Part shown: positions 54,505 through 64,000 of the stretch, piece by piece
Numbering within the stretch: position 1 is the stretch's first letter
How the letters are laid out: the number at the start of each line of letters is the position of its first letter
Assembly (NCBI RefSeq): GCF_006715495.1
Contig: NZ_VFNI01000001.1
Location: 62,001-126,000, forward strand
Origin: Herbaspirillum sp. SJZ106
GTDB taxonomy: Bacteria > Pseudomonadota > Gammaproteobacteria > Burkholderiales > Burkholderiaceae_D
DNA length: 64,000 nt
Direction: 5' to 3'
The notes under the pieces: model-generated
Database searches by the model: none
Told to the model about the DNA's origin: nothing
The model's input: the letters and a program-made list of their open reading frames with translations, nothing else
Translations under genes and position numbers: made by a program

Positions 54505-56088
54505 ATGTTGTACAGCAAGACCTGCATAGGCGGCATGGTCACCGCCCCCCATCATCTCGCCGCGCAAGCCGGCGCCAACATCCTGCGCGAAGGCGGCAAT
54601 GCGGTGGAGGCGATGGTTGCCGCGGCGGCGGCCATCGCGGTGGTGTATCCGCACATGAACGGCATCGGCGGCGATGGTTTCTGGGTCATCAGCGAGCCGG
54701 GCCGCGAGCCGGTGGCGATCCAGGCTTGCGGCCCGGCGGCGGCATTGGCGAGCAAGGATTTTTACGCATCGCATGCCGATAAAACCATTCCTACCCGCGG
54801 CCCGCGTGCCGCGCTGACCGTCGCCGGCGCAGTCGGCGGCTGGGCTGCCGCGCTGGATTATGCGCAGCGCTTCGGCCGCCCGCTGCCGTTGGCGGCCTTG
54901 CTGTCCGACGCCATCCGACATGCCCAGTCCGGCGTGCCGGTCACGCGTTCGCAGCACGAGCTCACGCGCGACAAATGGAATGAACTGAAGGACCAGCCGG
55001 GCTTTGCCGCCACCTATGCGCAGAACGGCATTCCGGCGCAAGGCGCGGTGCTGAAGCAAGCGGCGCTGGCGACCACGTTCACGCGCCTGGCCGAGGCCGG
55101 CCTCGACGATTTCTATCGCGGCGACCTGGCCGCGACCATCGCCGCCGGGCTGGAAGCAGCCGGCAGCCCGTTGCGCGCCGGAGACCTGGCGGCCTATCGG
55201 GCGCAGGTGCTGCAGCCGCTGATGGTGCAGCTCAAGTCCGGCCGCGTGTACAACCTGCCGCCGCCGACGCAGGGCGTCTCGGCGCTGATGATCATCGGCC
55301 TGTTCGACCGCCTGGGCGTGACCGAGGCCGACGGCTTCGCGCATATCCATGGCCTGGTGGAAGCGACCAAGCGCGCCTTCATCTTGCGCAACCGGCATGT
55401 CACCGATCCGGCCCACATGAGCGTGGATGCGGCCGACTGGCTGCTGGCCGAGGCGCTGGAGCGGGAGGTCGCGCATATCCATCCGCAACGCGCGGCGCCC
55501 TGGCCGCATCCGGCCAAGCCGGGCGACACCATCTGGATGGGCGCGGCCGATGCGCAGGGGCGCGTGGTCAGCTACATCCAGAGCATCTTCTGGGAGTTCG
55601 GCAGCGGCGTGGTGGTGCCGGACACCGGCATCGTGTGGCAGAACCGCGGCGCCAGCTTCACGCTGGACGACGGCGCCAACCAGCTGCAGCCCGGCAAGCT
55701 GCCGTTCCATACCCTCAACCCGTCGCTGGCGCGCCTCAACGATGGCCGCACGCTGGCCTACGGCACCATGGGCGGAGAAGGGCAGCCGCAGACGCAGGCG
55801 GCGGTGTTTACCCGCCATGTGCTGTTCGGCCAGAACCTGCAGGCGGCGGTCAGCGCGCCGCGTTGGCTGCTGGGGCGCACCTGGGGCGACGTGTCCACCA
55901 ACCTGAAGCTGGAAGGGCGGGTGCCGGAGGCGACCGTGGACGCCTTGCGGCGCGCCGGCCACGATGTGCAGGTGGTGGCCGACTACACCGACATGATGGG
56001 ACATGCCGGCGCCGTGTGCGTGCATCCGGATGGCGTGATCGAAGGCGCTGCCGATCCGCGTGCCGATGGCATTTGCGCCGGCCTTTGA
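54505..56088 (+). CDS. hpxW: Gamma-glutamyltransferase-family hydrolase, HpxW (oxamate amidohydrolase)-like
   Basis: A 527-residue Ntn-hydrolase precursor that should cleave itself before T342 (KPGD|TIWMGAAD) to free the nucleophile threonine. Start LYSKTCIGGMVTAPHHLAAQ, REGGNAVEAMVAAAAAIAVV and PHMNGIGGDGFWVI are family motifs; the small-subunit part has YGTMGGEGQPQTQ in place of the glutamate-binding residues of true GGT, as expected for HpxW. HpxW converts oxamate to oxalate and ammonia. With HpxZ upstream it supports an oxalurate-type pathway. The two inverted repeats separate it from hpxZ. No signal peptide, so it is cytosolic. Confidence 0.82.
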   Translation: MLYSKTCIGGMVTAPHHLAAQAGANILREGGNAVEAMVAAAAAIAVVYPHMNGIGGDGFWVISEPGREPVAIQACGPAAALASKDFYASHADKTIPTRGPRAALTVAGAVGGWAAALDYAQRFGRPLPLAALLSDAIRHAQSGVPVTRSQHELTRDKWNELKDQPGFAATYAQNGIPAQGAVLKQAALATTFTRLAEAGLDDFYRGDLAATIAAGLEAAGSPLRAGDLAAYRAQVLQPLMVQLKSGRVYNLPPPTQGVSALMIIGLFDRLGVTEADGFAHIHGLVEATKRAFILRNRHVTDPAHMSVDAADWLLAEALEREVAHIHPQRAAPWPHPAKPGDTIWMGAADAQGRVVSYIQSIFWEFGSGVVVPDTGIVWQNRGASFTLDDGANQLQPGKLPFHTLNPSLARLNDGRTLAYGTMGGEGQPQTQAAVFTRHVLFGQNLQAAVSAPRWLLGRTWGDVSTNLKLEGRVPEATVDALRRAGHDVQVVADYTDMMGHAGAVCVHPDGVIEGAADPRADGICAGL

Positions 56089-56356
56089 GAGCCTGCCGGG
56101 GACGCTTACTTCAATCAAGCATCATGGCTGGCGTCGCGCCGGCCTTTTTCGAACGGACGGAGGAAGATCTTGCGCGATCATCCTGCCGTCCGTTGTCTTT
56201 TTGCACGGCCTGGGGCAGTGACAGGCGCTTCCTGCGGCGTGGGATTGCATGTCTTGCCGGCCGGCATGCTGCGCGCCGCCTGATTTCCTTGCGGCCGGTG
56301 TTCTGGCGCGCGATGCCTCCCATTCATCGTCGTTTCCTTTTGGCAATGATTTCTTG

Positions 56357-56388
56357 CACTTTTTTTCCAAAGCCGGTGAAAAAAAGTG
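56357..56388 (+). other. A/T-rich perfect hairpin upstream of the GGDEF gene
   Basis: 11-bp arms CACTTTTTTTC and GAAAAAAAGTG around a 10-nt loop, 88 bp before the chosen start codon. It covers a possible GTG start (56386), which argues against that start. Otherwise the 353-bp gap 56089-56441 shows no clear feature. Confidence 0.55.
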
Positions 56389-56441
56389 AACGATCTGGCA
56401 AGATGCCATGTATACAAACGCGGTTCGCAGGGGGAGCCGTC

Positions 56442-56483
56442 ATGCATTTGCCAGTATTTCCGCAATTTGTCCCAATTGAATAA
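56442..56483 (+). CDS. Possible 13-codon leader peptide overlapping the GGDEF start
   Basis: ATG 56442 follows the strong ribosome site AGGGGGAG; it encodes MHLPVFPQFVPIE and stops at TAA 56481-56483, inside the first codons of the next frame (TTGAATAA). This arrangement would allow translational re-initiation at the weak TTG. Purely sequence-based inference. Confidence 0.3.
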   Translation: MHLPVFPQFVPIE

Positions 56484-58626
56484 GAAAAAAGCCCCATCTC
56501 CTCCGAATCTATCGTCGCTGATCACGATGGGGGTGGTTATCACCGTATTGATCACGATTGTGTCGGTGCTGATCCTGGTGGATCAGTTCACCCGGGGCTA
56601 TGCGCGCTCGGAGGCGGAGATGCGCCTCAAGCAACTGGCCTGGCAGATGCAGGATGCGCTCGAACGCGGCATGGCCGAACGCCAGATCGATCTGCGCATC
56701 CTGGTGACGCGGCCCTCCATCCGCGCCGCCAAGGACTTGCCGCACATGCGCGAGATCCTCAACGAGCTGCAGGCCAGCGTCCCCAATTACGCCTGGATCG
56801 GCATGGCCGCCCCCGACGGCACGGTTTTGGTGGCCACCAACGGTTTGCTCGAAGGCCAGAGCGTGGCCGAGCGCCCCTGGTTCAAGGAAGGCCTGGAAAA
56901 CCTCTATTCCACCGATTACCATCCGGCTCTGCTGCTGGAGCAGAAACTGCCGCCGCAACCGGAGCCCTGGCGTTTCGTCGACATTTCCTCGCCGGTCAAG
57001 GACAAGGAGGGACATGTCGTGGGCGTGGTGGGCATGCATCTCTCCTGGGTCTGGGCGCGCGATATCGCGGCCAGGCTGATCGACCCGGCGGCGGCCCGCT
57101 ATGGCGTCGAAGTCATGATCGTGCGCTCCGACGGCACCGTGATGCTCGGCCCCAAGGAACTGGAAGAAAAGAAGATCGACACCGACAGCTTCCGCGCCTC
57201 GCAAAAAGCGCAGGGCGGCGGCGCCGTGCTGGAGCGCTGGCCCGATGGCCGCCACTACATCACCGGTTTCTCGCGCACCGGCCAGGACGCGCGCATGCCG
57301 CTCAAGTGGAGCGTGATGGTGCGCCAGCCCGAGTATGTCGCACTGGAAGCCTTTCACAACCTGCAGCAGCGGGTGATTCTGGTGGGCGCGCTGATCGGTG
57401 TGGTGCTGGTGATCCTGGCCTACGTGCTCACGCGCCGCCTGGTGGGGCCGGTCAACGACCTGAGCGCGGCGCTGGAGCTGCGCACCGCGGGCGCGCAGGA
57501 CGTGCAGATTCCGCTGGTCAACAGCTACCGCGAAGTGCAGTTGCTGTCGTCGAGCCTGGTCAACATGGTCGAGCGCGAAGAAACCTACCTGCGCGAAATG
57601 CGCTCGCTCAACGAAAGCCTTGAACAGCGCGTGGCCGAACGCACCAGCCGCCTGCACGAAACCGCCATCGCGCTGCAGCAGTCGCTGGACCTGCAGCACG
57701 CCAACCAGATCAAGCTGGCCGAAAGCGCGGACGAGCTGCGCGCGATCCTGGAAAACGCCCAGGACGCCTTCATCGCCGCCGACGAGAACGGCGTGATCGT
57801 CGAATGGAACCGCCAGGCCGAGCTGTTGCTGGGCTGGATGCGCACCGAGGCGGTAGGCCGCCAGATGGCCGAGCTGATCATCCCGCAGGACATGCGCGAG
57901 GCCCATCATCGCGGCATGAAGGGCTTCCTCGAAAACGGCACCAGCGTCGTCATCAACAACCGTATCGAACTGCAGGCCCTGCATCATGATGGCCACGAAC
58001 TGCCGGTCGAGATCACGGTCGGCCACGTCAAGCGCCACAACGGCCACCTGTTCATCGCCTTCCTGCACGACATCACCGAGCGCCTGGCCTTCCGCGACCA
58101 GATGCGCGAGCTGGCGCTGACCGACATGCTGACCAACCTGCCCAACCGCCGCGCCTTTTCCGACCGCCTGCCCGAAGCCATGATGCGCGCGCGCCGCGCG
58201 CACCAGCTGATGGCGCTGTTCTTCATGGACATCGACGGCTTCAAGGGCGTCAACGACCGCTACGGCCACGAGGCCGGCGACGAGCTGCTGGTCCAGTTCG
58301 CCCAGCGCCTGCAGAGTTCGGTGCGCGACGTCGATACCGTGGCGCGCCTGGCCGGCGACGAGTTCGTGGTGATCCTGGAAAAGCTGCAGACCCAGCAGGA
58401 TGCGCTCAACGTGGCCGACAAGATCCTCAACGCCATGCGCGTGCCGTTCGAGCTGACGCACTCGCGCATCAACGTCTCCAGCAGCATCGGCGTGGCGATC
58501 TACTTCCCCGACGAGGACGGCGAGACCGGGCCGGAGGAGCTGCTGGCCATGGCCGACAAGGCCATGTATGCCGCCAAGCGCCTGGGCAAGAACCGGGTTG
58601 AGGTAGGCAAGATCGCCAATGCCTGA
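56476..58626 (+). CDS. Membrane sensor diguanylate cyclase: Cache-HAMP-PAS-GGDEF
   Basis: About 716 residues. Two membrane helices (near residues 18-37 and 300-320) flank a periplasmic double-Cache region (WIGMAAPDGTVLVATNGLLE, DKEGHVVGVVGMHLS). Then HAMP (RRLVGPVNDLSAALEL), coiled coil (NESLEQRVAERTSRLHE), PAS (AILENAQDAFIAADENGVIV) and a GGDEF domain. The active-site loop is A626-G-D-E-F, a tolerated variant, and an inhibitory RxxD site (RDVD, 617-620) sits five residues before it. It should make c-di-GMP in response to an outside signal. The start is uncertain: TTG 56476 or GTG 56386; neither has a strong ribosome site. Confidence 0.85.
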   Translation: MNKKKAPSPPNLSSLITMGVVITVLITIVSVLILVDQFTRGYARSEAEMRLKQLAWQMQDALERGMAERQIDLRILVTRPSIRAAKDLPHMREILNELQASVPNYAWIGMAAPDGTVLVATNGLLEGQSVAERPWFKEGLENLYSTDYHPALLLEQKLPPQPEPWRFVDISSPVKDKEGHVVGVVGMHLSWVWARDIAARLIDPAAARYGVEVMIVRSDGTVMLGPKELEEKKIDTDSFRASQKAQGGGAVLERWPDGRHYITGFSRTGQDARMPLKWSVMVRQPEYVALEAFHNLQQRVILVGALIGVVLVILAYVLTRRLVGPVNDLSAALELRTAGAQDVQIPLVNSYREVQLLSSSLVNMVEREETYLREMRSLNESLEQRVAERTSRLHETAIALQQSLDLQHANQIKLAESADELRAILENAQDAFIAADENGVIVEWNRQAELLLGWMRTEAVGRQMAELIIPQDMREAHHRGMKGFLENGTSVVINNRIELQALHHDGHELPVEITVGHVKRHNGHLFIAFLHDITERLAFRDQMRELALTDMLTNLPNRRAFSDRLPEAMMRARRAHQLMALFFMDIDGFKGVNDRYGHEAGDELLVQFAQRLQSSVRDVDTVARLAGDEFVVILEKLQTQQDALNVADKILNAMRVPFELTHSRINVSSSIGVAIYFPDEDGETGPEELLAMADKAMYAAKRLGKNRVEVGKIANA

Positions 58627-58748
58627 GGCGGCGCCGGCAGCGGCGCCGCTCTTGGTTTCTTCTGCTTTCCCGTCGGCGCCGGGAAGAAAAAATTCACCCT
58701 CGTCTCTCATGCCGTTCAGTGAAGACTGGCCCTGAGCCAAGCATCAGA

Positions 58749-58857
58749 CCGTTCGGGCTGAGTAGGCCCGTCGGGGCCGTATCGAAGCCAGCGTCACCGG
58801 CCTTGCCTGCCCTTCGATACGCTGCTGCGCAGCTACTCAGCTACTCAGGGCGAACGG
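58749..58857 (-). repeat. REP-like palindromic element, copy R2
   Basis: 109 bp, reverse orientation to R1. Ends CCGTTCGGGCTGAGTAG and CTACTCAGGGCGAACGG, with GGCCGTATCGAAGCC and CCCTTCGATACG inside and a tandem CTACTCAG doubling at 58832-58847. As at R1, a CCGTT…AACGG hairpin relic lies about 45 bases beyond its right end (58898-58923). Confidence 0.88.
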
Positions 58858-58959
58858 GGGCGCATTTCACAAACATCAATTTCACAAAAACCAATAAACA
58901 TGTCGTTCAGCGCTTAACGGCATTGCCCCTCGCCCCGCACTGTTGTTCCCGTACTTCTG

Positions 58960-59007
58960 TTTACGCGTTGTTTACGCCCCCTCCCCATAGTTTTACCCGG
59001 ATTTAAC
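58960..59007 (+). promoter_or_regulatory. Candidate KdpE boxes upstream of kdp
   Basis: Direct repeats with 11-bp period: TTTACG at 58960 and 58971, then TTTTAC at 58991 and TTTAAC at 59002. OmpR/PhoB-type regulators such as KdpE bind such 6-bp repeats with 5-bp spacers. They lie 77-124 bp before the first small gene of the operon. Confidence 0.5.
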
Positions 59008-59083
59008 GCCCATCGTCCTATCGTTCGACTGTCTCCGATTCCGTCAGGAACGGATTGAACAACGTGAACAAATGGAGTGGGAA

Positions 59084-59197
59084 ATGTGGCAAACCGATTT
59101 TCTCTATGTGGGCATGCTGCTGTTGTGCGGCGCCTCGATGTGGGGCTTCGTCGCCCTGTGCGGCCGCCTGGAGCGGCAAGAGGGAGGCAAGAAATGA
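59084..59197 (+). CDS. 37-residue membrane protein overlapping kdpF
   Basis: Starts ATG 59084 (MWQTDFLYVGMLLLCGASMW) and ends RLERQEGGKK. One membrane helix covers about residues 6-26, with a positively charged tail, so N-out/C-in is likely. GGAG lies six bases upstream. The stop overlaps the kdpF ATG (ATGA, 59194-59197), implying coupled translation with the K+ pump. It is not KdpF, which follows. It may be an accessory subunit or a regulator of KdpFABC; no function is known to me. Confidence 0.7.
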   Translation: MWQTDFLYVGMLLLCGASMWGFVALCGRLERQEGGKK

Positions 59198-59283
59198 ACG
59201 CCATGACTTTGCTCGGATTGGCCGTGTCGGTCGCCTTGCTGGTGTATCTGGTCTACGCCCTGATCAAGCCGGAGGACTTCTGA
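59194..59283 (+). CDS. kdpF: K+-transporting ATPase small subunit KdpF
   Basis: A 29-residue single-helix protein, TLLGLAVSVALLVYLVYALI then KPEDF; the KPE(D/R)F end is diagnostic of KdpF, which stabilises the KdpABC complex. GGAGG six bases before the ATG. kdpA starts two bases after its stop. Confidence 0.92.
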   Translation: MNAMTLLGLAVSVALLVYLVYALIKPEDF

Positions 59284-59284
59284 C

Positions 59285-61066
59285 ATGGACAGCAACGCCT
59301 ATCTCCAGCTAGCCCTCTACCTGGCCGTCCTGCTGGTCTTGTCGGTGCCGCTGGGCTGGTACATCGCCCGCGTGATGGAAGGGAAGTCGAAGATCAACCG
59401 CGTCTTCGGCGGTGCCGAGCGCGTGTTCTACCGCCTGTGCGGCATCAGCCGCGATACCGAGATGGACTGGAAGCAGTACGCCATCGCGGCGATCCTGTTC
59501 AACTTCCTCGGCCTGGTCTTCGTCTACGCGCTGCAGCGCGTGCAGCAATGGTTGCCGCTGAACCCGCAAGGCCTGGGCAGCGTCGGCGCCGACTCTTCGT
59601 TCAACACCGCCATCAGCTTCGTCGCCAACACCAACTGGCAAGGCTACGCGGGCGAGACCACCATGAGCTACCTGACGCAGATGGCGGCCCTGGCGGTGCA
59701 GAACTTCGTCTCGGCCGCCACCGGCATCGCCATCGCCTTCGCGCTGATCCGCGGCTTTTCGCGCCACAGCAGCAAGAGCATCGGCAATTTCTGGGTCGAC
59801 ATGACGCGTTCCTCGCTGTACGTCCTGCTGCCGCTGTCGGTGATCCTGGCGCTGGCATTGGTGCAGCAGGGCAGCATCCAGAACTTCAAGCCGTATCAGG
59901 AAGTCAAGACGCTGGAAACCACCCATTACACGACGCCCAGGCTGGACGCCGCCGGCCAGCCGCTGAAAGATGCCAAGGGCGAGCCGCTGGTCGAGGCGCA
60001 GAGCACCGACCGGCAGACCTTGCCGATGGGCCCGGTGGCCTCGCAGGAAGCGATCAAGATGCTGGGCACCAACGGCGGCGGTTTCTTCAACGCCAATTCG
60101 GCGCACCCTTACGAGAACCCGACCCCGCTGTCGAACTTCCTGGAGATGCTGGCGATCCTGATCATCCCGGCCGCGCTGTGCACCAGCTTTGGCGTCCTGG
60201 TCGGCGACCGCCGCCAGGGCTGGGCCATCCTGGCATCGATGACGCTGCTGTTCGTGGCGATGACGCTGACCATCCTGTATTTCGAATCGCAGCCGAACCC
60301 GATGCTGGCCTCGCTGCACGCATCCGGCCCCGGCATGATGGAAGGCAAGGAAACCCGCTTCGGCATCACCGCCTCGGCCCTGTTCGCCGCCGTCACCACG
60401 GCGGCCTCCTGCGGCGCAGTCAACGCCATGCACGATTCGCTCTCGCCGCTGGGCGGGCTGGTGCCGATGCTGCAGATGCAACTGGGCGAGGTGATCTACG
60501 GCGGCGTCGGCTCGGGCCTGTACGGCATGCTGATCTTCGCGGTGCTGGCGGTGTTCATCGCCGGCCTGATGATCGGCCGCACGCCGGAATACCTCGGCAA
60601 GAAGATCGGCGTGTTCGACATGAAGATGATGTCGATCGCCATCCTCATGACGCCGGCGCTGGTGCTGGTCTTCACTGCCGTCTCGGTGATGGTGGAAAGC
60701 GGCCTGGCCGGTATCGCCAACCCCGGTGCGCACGGCTTCTCCGAGATCCTGTATGCCTTCAGTTCGGCCGCCAACAACAACGGCAGCGCCTTTGCCGGGC
60801 TCTCGGCCAATACGCCGTATTACAACATCACCACCGGCATCGCCATGTGGCTGGGCCGCTTCGGGATCATCGTCCCGGTGCTGGCGATGGCCGGTTCGCT
60901 GGCCGCCAAGAAGCGCCTCGCTGCGACTTCGGGCACTTTGCCCACGCACGGGCCGCTGTTCGTGGCGCTCCTGATCGGCGCCGTGATCCTGGTCGGTGCG
61001 CTGACCTATGTGCCGGCGCTGGCGCTGGGTCCGGTGGTCGAGCATCTCCAAATGATGGCCATGTAA
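59285..61066 (+). CDS. kdpA: K+-transporting ATPase channel subunit KdpA
   Basis: A 593-residue membrane channel subunit of the high-affinity K+ pump. The four pore loops contain [60 protein letters not shown] and [14 protein letters not shown], giving the selectivity filter. About ten helices. Start ATG 59285 yields [17 protein letters not shown]. Confidence 0.97.
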   Translation: MDSNAYLQLALYLAVLLVLSVPLGWYIARVMEGKSKINRVFGGAERVFYRLCGISRDTEMDWKQYAIAAILFNFLGLVFVYALQRVQQWLPLNPQGLGSVGADSSFNTAISFVANTNWQGYAGETTMSYLTQMAALAVQNFVSAATGIAIAFALIRGFSRHSSKSIGNFWVDMTRSSLYVLLPLSVILALALVQQGSIQNFKPYQEVKTLETTHYTTPRLDAAGQPLKDAKGEPLVEAQSTDRQTLPMGPVASQEAIKMLGTNGGGFFNANSAHPYENPTPLSNFLEMLAILIIPAALCTSFGVLVGDRRQGWAILASMTLLFVAMTLTILYFESQPNPMLASLHASGPGMMEGKETRFGITASALFAAVTTAASCGAVNAMHDSLSPLGGLVPMLQMQLGEVIYGGVGSGLYGMLIFAVLAVFIAGLMIGRTPEYLGKKIGVFDMKMMSIAILMTPALVLVFTAVSVMVESGLAGIANPGAHGFSEILYAFSSAANNNGSAFAGLSANTPYYNITTGIAMWLGRFGIIVPVLAMAGSLAAKKRLAATSGTLPTHGPLFVALLIGAVILVGALTYVPALALGPVVEHLQMMAM

Positions 61067-61068
61067 GC

Positions 61069-61095
61069 AAGCTGATCAAGCTGATCAAGCTGATG
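61069..61095 (+). repeat. Three 9-bp tandem repeats between kdpA and kdpB
   Basis: AAGCTGATC at 61069, 61078 and 61087 (last base G), starting three bases after the kdpA stop. May tune the spacing or coupling between the two genes. Confidence 0.75.
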
Positions 61096-61148
61096 GAAAC
61101 CGCTGCGGCCCAAGCGCCGCGGCGGAGCAACCAGAAACGGATACCGAT

Positions 61149-63338
<2,190 letters not shown>

Positions 63339-63366
63339 CCCCGCATCGACTTCACAAGGAAACATC

Positions 63367-63969
63367 ATGAAATTACCTGTCTTCAAGAGCACGCTGCGTC
63401 CGGCGCTGACGTTGTTCATCCTGCTGGGCGTGTTGCTGGGCGGCGTCTATCCGGCCATCGTCACGGGCCTGGCGCAAGCCTTCTTTCCGCGCCAGGCCAA
63501 TGGCAGCATTATCGAGCGCGGCGGCGTGGCGGTCGGCTCGGAGCTGATCGGCCAGAACTTCTCCGGCCCCGGCTATTTCTGGGGACGGCCGTCGGCCGCC
63601 GGCAATTTTCCCAACAACGGCATGGCCTCCGGCGGCAGCAACCTGGGGCCGACCAACCCGGCCCTCAAGCAAGCCGCCGAGGAGCGCGCCAAGGCCTTGA
63701 GCGAAGCCAGCGACGGCAGCCGGCGGGCCGTCCCCATCGACTTGCTGACGGCATCCGGCAGCGGCCTTGATCCGCACATCAGCCCGGCAGCGGCCGATTA
63801 CCAGGCGATGAGGGTGGCGCAGGCGCGGGGAGTGGGGATTGACCGGATTAGGGGTTTGATCCGGGAGAATAGCGAGGCGCCGCAATGGGGCTTGTTTGGA
63901 GAGCCTCGGGTTAATGTGCTGAAGTTGAATTTGGCGTTGGATGCGGTGGCGCCTTTGGGGAATAAATAG
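63367..63969 (+). CDS. kdpC: K+-transporting ATPase subunit KdpC
   Basis: A 200-residue subunit with one N-terminal helix and a periplasmic domain: FKSTLRPALTLFILLGVLLG, GSELIGQNFSGPGYFWGRPS, GSGLDPHISPAAADYQAMRV. Start ATG follows AAGGAAACATC. The last 170 bases lose C-ending codons and become G/T-rich as they approach the repeat beginning at 63991. kdpDE are probably beyond the window. Confidence 0.95.
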   Translation: MKLPVFKSTLRPALTLFILLGVLLGGVYPAIVTGLAQAFFPRQANGSIIERGGVAVGSELIGQNFSGPGYFWGRPSAAGNFPNNGMASGGSNLGPTNPALKQAAEERAKALSEASDGSRRAVPIDLLTASGSGLDPHISPAAADYQAMRVAQARGVGIDRIRGLIRENSEAPQWGLFGEPRVNVLKLNLALDAVAPLGNK

Positions 63970-63990
63970 CGTTTGTTTTTTTGTTTGTTT

Positions 63991-64000
63991 GGGTAGTCTG
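63991..64000 (+). repeat. Start of a fifth copy (E) of the dispersed structured repeat
   Basis: The last ten bases, GGGTAGTCTG, equal the first ten bases of copies A and B, at the same place relative to a G/T-rich gene end. Cut off by the window end. Confidence 0.6.

Noticed and set aside
56340-56358. TTGGCA…TTGCA resembling a sigma-54 promoter before the GGDEF gene
   Set aside because: Eight bases separate the two elements instead of six, so -24 and -12 would be on the wrong helix faces.
56386-56475. GTG 56386 as start of the GGDEF protein
   Set aside because: It lies in the arm of a perfect hairpin, lacks a ribosome site, and adds a cysteine-containing tail unlike the family; kept only as an alternative.

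Overview
The window is GC-rich, densely coded bacterial chromosome. Quinone-linked glcDEF, OxyR with its C199/C208 pair, PduO-type adenosyltransferase, several LIV/TRAP/DctA-type carriers and frequent LysR/GntR/TetR regulators point to a betaproteobacterium of the order Burkholderiales. An Oxalobacteraceae (Herbaspirillum-like) soil or plant-associated organism is my best guess; this is inference from gene content, not a database match. No rRNA, tRNA, CRISPR array, prophage or transposase gene was recognised. Layout: 1-1.8 kb holds the 3' part of dxs and a cobalamin adenosyltransferase. 2-8.7 kb is 2-hydroxy-acid oxidation (D-lactate dehydrogenase-type flavoprotein, a LysR regulator, glcDEF). 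9-10.3 kb is a dicarboxylate-type symporter. 10.4-22.2 kb is an unassigned catabolic locus: thiolase, acyl-CoA synthetase and two PPC/DUF296 proteins on the minus strand, and a TRAP importer with two short-chain dehydrogenases on the plus strand. The two arms diverge from a 514-bp control region with two outward-facing sigma-54 promoters and a central pair of GACA-NN-TGTC dyads. A BenM/CatM-like LysR regulator and a sigma-54 activator without a sensor domain lie beside it. 22.3-30.7 kb is housekeeping (ilvC, GST, gpx, pilT, yggS, proC, nlpD-like, tpm, ubiA). 30.9-35.2 kb is ugpBAEC with a candidate Pho box. 35.3-44.9 kb holds oxyR, ppk2, a hypothetical protein, a membrane metallophosphoesterase, a GlxA-type regulator with an MFS carrier, and a TetR/reductase/flavin-monooxygenase set. 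45-56.1 kb is a nitrogen-scavenging cluster: GntR regulator, AMI1-like amidase, PuuE-like deacetylase-fold hydrolase, an NtrC/sigma-54-type promoter, a LIV-type ABC importer in which permease and both ATPases are fused (LivM-LivG-LivF), and HpxZ- and HpxW-like proteins of oxalurate/oxamate breakdown. 56.5-64 kb has a Cache-PAS-GGDEF protein and kdpFABC, preceded by an unlisted 37-residue membrane protein overlapping kdpF. Non-coding structure: the most striking signal is a dispersed repeat of about 300 bp with four copies plus a fifth beginning at the last ten bases. Each copy has a nested long hairpin with 22-nt arms. The arm sequences differ between copies, but both arms change together, so pairing is kept. 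A second, REP-like palindrome family has two copies, one lying between fragments of a duplicated ilvC tail. A 161-bp MITE-like palindrome sits upstream of the TetR gene.
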